DNA from: Guadua angustifolia
Taxonomy: Eukaryota; Streptophyta; Magnoliopsida; Poales; Poaceae
NCBI GenBank assembly: GCA_036346375.1
Contig: CM070501.1
Span: 32,260,539 to 32,324,538, forward strand
Length of the DNA: 64,000 bases
Direction: 5' to 3'
Position 1 is the first letter of the stretch, and every line of letters begins with the position of its first letter. A model generated the notes under the pieces. It was given only the letters and a program-made list of their open reading frames with translations. It did not search any database and was not told the DNA's origin. Below are positions 57,678 through 64,000 of the stretch, piece after piece. A program made the position numbers and the translations under genes.

Positions 57678-59318
57678 ATGTCCATCTCGCTCGGCGTCGC
57701 CATCCCGCCGTCGGCGCAGGAGCCCCTGCGCCGGCCGAAGCCGAGAGCCGCAGAAACGCCATCGTTGCAGCCGCGCGCTCAGGTCCGGTTCTATATATAC
57801 CACTCGGGTTTCGTAGTGTCGTGTAGCTCGCCAACAATTTTTTTGCACAGTTCGTATCGTCAGGGGGGCTTGCTTCTGTAGTAGCAGTGATCTCGAAACC
57901 CATTAGCTCAAAGACTAGTCTTACAGTTCATGTCTGTACCCGCGTCAGTTCAGGCTGTCAAAATTTCGTTCTGCCGATGTGCAGGGGATGAGCGTCTCTG
58001 CCGCTGAGGCCGTCGGGTGTGTGCCAGCCGTGGTGGCACCGCCGTGGAGACGCCGTCACATGCTGCGCGTTGGCACACGTCAGCGCCCAGACGATGCAGT
58101 GAATCTCCGTTGGTGCTACCGCGCGTGTGTTGAAACGAAAGCGATCTTAGCGTTTTCTATGCGCATGCCTTGCATGCTTATTTGTTTGTCTGCTTGATGA
58201 GTCGATGTAGAATGTAGTAGTCCGGTAGGGCCTAACATGATCGTGGTGTCACATGATACTATCGTTGCAAGCAAAATTCTTTGGACTGTGAAAATAAAAT
58301 ACTTAATGTGACATCACAGTAATCCGTACAGTTCTAATTCTAAGACTAATGTGTTATTTTTGTCCTCCGCAGGCTACGGATGCTTGCTCTAGGCACAGCC
58401 ATATGCAAATCTTTCCTTGTCCCTTCCTTTGCTCTCTACAAGCACCATCTAGCGTCATCTCATGGACCAAGTAAGGTGCCACCATTTGGCAGAAGATAAG
58501 AAGCATTTCACTTTTACATTCCTCGTAACTGTTGACACCTGCTTAATTTGTGACATCAACCTTCATTGTTAGGGGTGATTATGGCCAATGGACCGCTTTT
58601 CTCTTCCACTTCTTGTGCGTCTGCGATAAGATTATTTGACATTTTCCTTTCTCTTGCTACAGTGATCTTGATATGCTGTTTTCTTGATGATACGGACATT
58701 CGCTTTCCTCAGATTCAGTTAGCAAAAACTCAGATATTTGACTTGGCTGTACTACCTGCTTCTTGCTATTGCAGGTGGATTGGAGCTTCCTTTATCAACG
58801 ATGCTGTCTGTTAACATCTCCCCTCACCAATTAATGAACTTGAGGTAAGAACGATTGTACCTACTTTGTAAGGAAGGCGTTTAGTGATAGTAATTCAGGT
58901 GTCATGACTTGTTTAGAAAGAAGTTCTTATGTGTGCGATTATTGCTTTTATATGCATGCTTTTCTGTATTTAACTTCACTAAATATCATTGTGGTGTCTG
59001 GCCACCACAGTTCTGACCATACAGTGTATGCCATGGATAAACTGTGGCTTGTACATGACAGTTCGACTGCTTCTTCACTAAGGAACAGGTCTGTGTGACA
59101 TTGTCTGTTTCACATAGCTTGTGTTATCTTTGGACAGGCTGACTCAAGATGGTGCAATACCGTCCTTGGCGATAGCGCTTATCTCGCGTCTCAACATTTC
59201 TCCAGGGTGGAGGCATGAGGAAGGCCTTCGACCATGGAGCAACAGATGCAACCTTGTCCATCATCTGCATCACAGTTATCCCCTTCGTGTTCTTGTTCTG
59301 ATTCCAGTCAAGCTGTGA
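57678..59318 (+). other. Unrecognised region with possible exons
   Basis: A GC-rich frame with an ATG at 57678 (MSISLGVAIPPSAQEPLRRP) ends at a possible donor CTCAG|GTCC (57781). A second GC-rich block follows an acceptor TGTGCAG near 57983 and reads GMSVSAAEAVGCVPAVVAPP. Acceptor- or donor-like edges also bound short pieces near 58373-58470, 58774-58843 and 59137-59265. The last reads LTQDGAIPSLAIALISRLNI before it closes at 59318. This could be a decayed gene, a small plastid-targeted protein or a spliced non-coding RNA. I recognise no family and could not build one consistent frame. Confidence 0.25.
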
Positions 59319-59817
59319 ATCCTTGCTCCTCGTTGCAACGTGCCAACGTGTGGAGATTAAGTGAAGGAGCTAGCTACCAGAGAAACTGAAGAAAATAAAG
59401 AAAAATAAGTTACAGAACCTTGCGTTGGAAGATCATATAGCATTTACTTGCAGATGATTGATACTATAAGCATCTTGATGTGTGACATAGTTTGCTAAAG
59501 TTTTTGAGGCAATTTGCAGTATAGTTCATATTTGTGGCTTGTCTGCCGATGAAGAAAAAAATAATGAAGATATAGCTACATTTTTTGTGCTACAGAATCA
59601 GATATTCGGAATAGAATATAGCAAAGATTGCCCACCCCCCCCCCAAAAAAAAACATACGCACCGAAAAGTTTTTTGTGGTACAGAATCAGATTCTGCTGT
59701 CTTTGTTGGTAGATATCAATATCCAAAGTCGGCACAGATCGATGGACTTATGCTATAAATCTATGGGAATAGAAAAGAATATTGTCATATTACGAACCAA
59801 CACTGCGGCTTGTCTTT

Positions 59818-60082
59818 GGCCCTATTTGAGGGGCTTTAAGTTAGTTTCAGCTTCTGAAAAGCAAGTAAGTCTCTCGGTATAGCTCAACTTTTAAGCGGCT
59901 TTATGCACAATTTAGAAGTCAATATATAAAAACTGAAAGCTGGGTTGGATCTGCTTTTACAATTTATTACTGAGGGAAATTAGTTATTTGTTAAACTATC
60001 TCTTATAAAAAACTATAACTACTTTTTAGCTCAGAAAACCAAAAAATAACTTTTCAAAAAAGCTACAACCCCCAAACAAGTT
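59818..60082. mobile_element. hAT-like MITE
   Basis: The left end GGCCCTATTTGAGGGGCTT pairs imperfectly with the right end, which reads GAACTTGTTTGGGGGTTGT on the other strand. The rest is AT-rich with AGCTT-type subterminal words. Flanking duplications were not resolved. Confidence 0.6.
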
Positions 60083-60189
60083 CTTTTTCCCTTTCCAGCT
60101 ATTAATTTTGGTTTGTTGTTGAACAACATTGAAAGAAAAAGAAAGACAGTGGCTCCGGTAGTCTAGTTTGGGCAAATAAAACTGGCATT

Positions 60190-63100
60190 ACTATACAAAA
60201 ACTCATCATAAACGGTTCAAAAATCTTATTTGTAAACATGTGTCAATATTAAGAAGGGCACATCACAGACGGTTTCTAAACATCAGTGAAAATTAACATT
60301 AGAGACGATTCTCAGCTAGAACCTTCTGTGGCGAAGAAATATCACAAACGGTTCTAGACCTAGAACCATTTGTGGTATTTCATCATCATAGATAGTTCCA
60401 TCTACAAACCATCTATGATATTGCATCATCACAAACGGTTCGTAGTTAGAACCATTTATGATAGTTAATCGTTACATGATGGTTTCTATTATTGAAGATT
60501 TTTTTATTTTATTGGCTAGCCTTAGAAAATACTAGCCATACCCTCTGAAACAAAACAAATTACAGAATTTACATCATAAACATATTGTGATGACATATAT
60601 TTCAGAAATCAACTCAAGTTACATATTACAACGTACAACGCATCCATTTCAGAAATCAACTCAAATATATTAACCAATTGAATCCATACCTACAACTCAC
60701 AAATTCACAACACACAGTTCCCAAATTAACCCAATTGGTAACTAAGAACTTCACAACTTATCAGGTGAGGCTAAGTGCCACTCACCATTTGAATTTATGA
60801 CCTTACACATAAAAAAAGCAAAAAGTTGTTCTCGAATTCATAGCAGGTCAGTCTGTTCCAACATAGATTTAGCGTATTTCTAAGCCTATCGATAGGAAGA
60901 ATAAAGTCTTACATGTATATAAATTGATAAGTGGAACAATTATCGCAAGATTGACAAACCTCCATGACATTGGTCTTCTTTGCACCAATGAGAATTTGCA
61001 TGTTGCGGCAAACATAGAATTCGCATTGGTTAGTGGCCTTTGGCTGCTAGTGATACTGCCAAAATATAATTGGTTAGTTCCAGGGGTATTATCATGGAGT
61101 GTGAAGGATTATTGCATACTAGCTGATACCGAAAACTTATGAATGTGCTTCAGCTGCGACGAGTTCCTGTGTGGCCCTCCACAAGCTCTGTAGACATTGA
61201 ATAATGTCTCAAGTAATTTTGCGATAGGCGTCAAGTCTTGGGTGCCACCCTTTTTGGAATCAAGGTAAAATATTCAGTTCTTTCTTAGTATTATTACAAG
61301 TAGAACCTAGTAAAATCTACACAGGTATGTCGTTATGGTCATTCAACATAACTTCAGCTACATATAAAGTATAAATCAATAAGTATGGCAACTAGATGAA
61401 GCATTTACTCTGAGTTGTGGGGTAAAAGTATGAAATCTTTTTCTCATTGAGCCAGCAATGCATTTTCCATGTACTCCTGGACGACTTGTAAATTTTCATT
61501 CATAGTTTACTTGGACACCATGTATGGGTTGACAAAACCCACCGGATCTTTATTTATTTATTTTTTGCTTCAATGATCATGTAAAACTGGTGCAAGAAAT
61601 GCTTATCCTTGAAGCTGACCGAGATACTCGATATCCATTGTGCTACCGACCATCGGCTTGTTGGCTAGTTCCATGCATCAATTTTGCAATATAACTTAAA
61701 CTATTGTAAGCATCTCCTGGTGCTCTACGGTACGAACGACTGTCTTAGTTTGAATTGTTGCGCCTATGGGGCCAACGGAAAGTCAAGGGCTTTCATGGTC
61801 CGCTTTGATTTGACCTTGTCATCGCATCGCCGTCTATCATAGATCATCTTCACGGAGATGACTGGGTCTGGAATGCGTTGCATATCAGACATACATGTAA
61901 ATTTGCATACTCTTTGTGGTAGAGGATACAGTTGTTCGGACATGCATGTATTCTTTCTACTTCCATTCTTAAGAGATAAAAAACCTTCTTGACTTTATAG
62001 GTGGTTGTCGGCAACTTATTTATTTTTGGAAGCATGTCCGCTAATAGACCTAATAGCGCTGTGAAACTCTTGTTAGACCAACCATTGCTTGCCTTTAATT
62101 TCAGCAGTTCAGCATGGATGACAACCTTATTTACTTGGACTTACAATCCTAGAAAAAGGTTTCTCTGATTCGTCCATCAAGCCCTAGAATTTTTCATACT
62201 CTCGCTTATCATGGTTTCCTTCTGCATCATACAGCATCTGATCTAGATTATCATCGTGAAACATATCCTTATCGAAAGCACAGTCGATATTATCCGGTGT
62301 ATCGTTGACTTCGTCGACAATGTTAATACTACTTGCTTCCTATATAATTTGCTCTTCACCGTGGTTGGTCCAACATGTATACCCTCTTTTGAAACCCCTT
62401 AGAATCAAGTGTGCTTCGATCCGCGCTAAGTTTCGAAACATCCTCAGATTCTCGTTGCCAATGCATGGACAAGGCATAAATTGCAACCCATTGTTTAATA
62501 TATCCTTCTCAACAGCTCTTCTAAAAGCAAAGACACCATTAATGTACCTAGCACTCACACGGTTCTCAACATACATCCAGTTTCGATCCATCTACGCTAC
62601 GTATATAATAATAAGCATTAAATAATAAATTTGGTACACTAGGAGTGCACATGCACACGTTCTTAAATTGGAGCACAAATTAACTAGATAAAACCTTACC
62701 CTAAATCATAAACCATACTAAATTTAAAGAACAAACGGATCTACAATATTCTATATATAAGCTACATTTAAACTTGCCAATTAACCTAATTTCTTAGACC
62801 ACAAAGAACAAAATGATATATGTGTGTGTGAGCTACATTTAAACTTAACATCTTCAGAGCTAGCTACATCTTGAGTATAATGCAATTAGAATCAAATGGA
62901 TCTACACCAAGCTAGATTAAAACCATCTTCTATTCCATCTTTACCAAGCTAGATCTTGAATATAATGTAATTAGAACCAATTACTAACTTTAAATCACCT
63001 TAGTATATTCAATTCTCTCTTTAACTAGCTAGCTATATCTTGAGTATAGTGCAATTAGAACCAATTACTATTTTAAATCACAAAAAATATATAGATTTAC

Positions 63101-63571
63101 ACCAAACTAAATCTAAACCATCTTCAATTCCCCATTTACTAAGCTAGATCTTGAATATAATGTAATTAGAACCAATTACTAGTCTTAAATCACCTAGAAC
63201 AAAATGATCTACAATCACACTTTTAAATCCATAGTCTCTTTTCACCAGATCACCTCTCAATCGCAGCCACCTCAAAAATAGCTCAAGAAACCCTAAAAAC
63301 ACTATGGAGGTCAAGACTCTCTATACTTATTTTTAGAAAAAAACTCATCATAAATGGTTCTAACCAAAAACTATTTATGATAGACAATGTGTCATCACAG
63401 ACGATTTTTTGCTAAAACCGTCAGTGAAGTGGATCTCATCGCAGACAGTTTTAGGCTGTGATGACAATAGTTAGTTTTTGGAAAAAAAACCGTTAGTGAT
63501 GATGATCATCATAGACGGTTTTTAAAAACCATCAATGATAAGAGGTCTAATATAAATCTTTTTGTAGTAGT
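60190..63571 (-). mobile_element. Degenerate CACTA (En/Spm) transposon
   Basis: The left end TACTATACAAAAACTCATCA and the right end, reading CTACTACAAAAAGA on the other strand, are decayed versions of the CACTACAAAAA terminus. Both ends carry clusters of a subterminal word around ATCATAGACGGTT in both orientations (60210-60480 and 63340-63545), a hallmark of CACTA elements. The interior holds minus-strand TNP2-like remnants. Coding frames are interrupted, so the copy is inactive. No 3-bp duplication was confirmed. Confidence 0.75.
61850..62591 (-). pseudogene. TNP2-like CACTA transposase relic
   Basis: On the minus strand, a transposase-associated domain starts at ATG 62591 with MDRNWMYVENRVSARYINGV and runs to LRGFKRGYTCWTNHGEE near 62355. 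Further down, after stops and frame changes, the TNP2 signature MLPKINKLPTTTYKVKKVFY followed by RMEVERIHACPNNCILYHKE is readable (about 62035-61910). The family catalyses cut-and-paste movement of En/Spm elements. The region between has TAA/TAG stops, and the catalytic core beyond 61850 is not recognisable. Confidence 0.78.
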
Positions 63572-63699
63572 TTGGTTTCCCCCTTCAGCAAAAGTTATTG
63601 CATTGCACTAAAGTTTACTAGTTAAGAGTAGTAGCTTCAGGTTTTCACTCAGAATTTAGAGGCTTCTAACACTGAGGATTCTGGTGGTTCTCCTTTCAC

Positions 63700-64000
63700 T
63701 TGCAGGATCAAGGATAACCGACTAGAGGGGGGTGAATAGGAGGTTACTAATTTTTTAATTCTAATTGCACTTTATTAAGTTTCTAAACGAAGATTGGCAA
63801 TAAATGAGATTTTACAACTATTACTCCTAGTGATCACAAGTCTTTTTAGCCAAGCAAGTGTGAGCAATAAAGAATACTAGATTCAAATATAAACAAATTG
63901 CTACAAACAAGAATTTAGCATAAGAACAATAAATGCAAATCACAAGAAATGAGAGACAAGAATTTTATCCCGTGGTCTCGGAGACTTGCCGATCTCTCCT
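63700..64000. mobile_element. Retrotransposon-like repeat, truncated at window edge
   Basis: The stretch contains GGATAACCGACTAGAGGGGG followed by TGAATAGGAGG, a phrase common in dispersed grass LTR elements, then AT-rich sequence with CAAGCAAGTGTGAGCAATAAA-like words. The element continues beyond 64000, so class and borders are open. Confidence 0.4.

Noticed and set aside
61004..61142. Plus-strand 72-codon frame in the CACTA interior
   Set aside because: It lies opposite the strand of the transposase relic and shows no transposase or host-gene motif.

Overview
This is a window of plant nuclear DNA, almost certainly from a grass (Poaceae). The evidence is small exons split by GT-AG introns, very GC-rich first coding exons in AT-rich surroundings, and many MITEs, CACTA, hAT, Ty3/gypsy and solo-LTR remnants of grass type. 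The species cannot be fixed from the sequence alone. No tRNA, rRNA, CRISPR or prokaryotic feature was seen.

Left part (1-16.4 kb) is a graveyard of broken genes and transposons. It holds an intron-bearing fragment of a BCCIP-like gene, a fragment of a SECRET AGENT-type O-GlcNAc transferase gene, and a long, shattered minus-strand plant aspartic proteinase (phytepsin/oryzasin type). The proteinase is interrupted by a MITE, by a 5.2-kb Ty3/gypsy chromovirus (Reina-like by size and chromodomain) and by a degenerate hAT transposase fragment with 8-bp flanking repeats. An AT-rich tract and a DNA transposon with long imperfect terminal inverted repeats and a GRF-zinc-finger-type coding relic follow.

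The middle part (16.7-45.5 kb) carries the four real genes. They are a minus-strand GBF-interacting-protein-1-like gene (10 coding exons, with a one-base deletion in the last exon), a plus-strand C-terminal processing peptidase (CtpA, 12 exons), a plus-strand CorA-like cation transporter with GIN in place of GMN (7 coding exons), and a minus-strand receptor-like kinase (7 coding exons). All four were joined exon by exon with consistent phases. They are unrelated in function and each has its own promoter region; the first two are divergent and the last two convergent.

The right part (45.9-64 kb) is repeat-rich and has no firmly supported gene. It contains a foldback element, a 1.9-kb satellite-like array whose ~71-bp monomers recur in a four-type order (~286-bp higher-order unit), a probable copia-type solo LTR with a nested MITE, a ~0.69-kb foldback whose arms contain further palindromes, a 2.78-kb gypsy-type solo LTR with a 5-bp target duplication, an unrecognised region with possible exons (57.6-59.4 kb), a degenerate CACTA element with a minus-strand TNP2-like relic, and a truncated repeat at the window edge.

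I do not see a new multi-gene system. The least ordinary structures are the higher-order repeat, the nested foldback, the multi-gene fragment cluster, and the retrotransposon whose two LTRs match in one part and differ strongly in the other.
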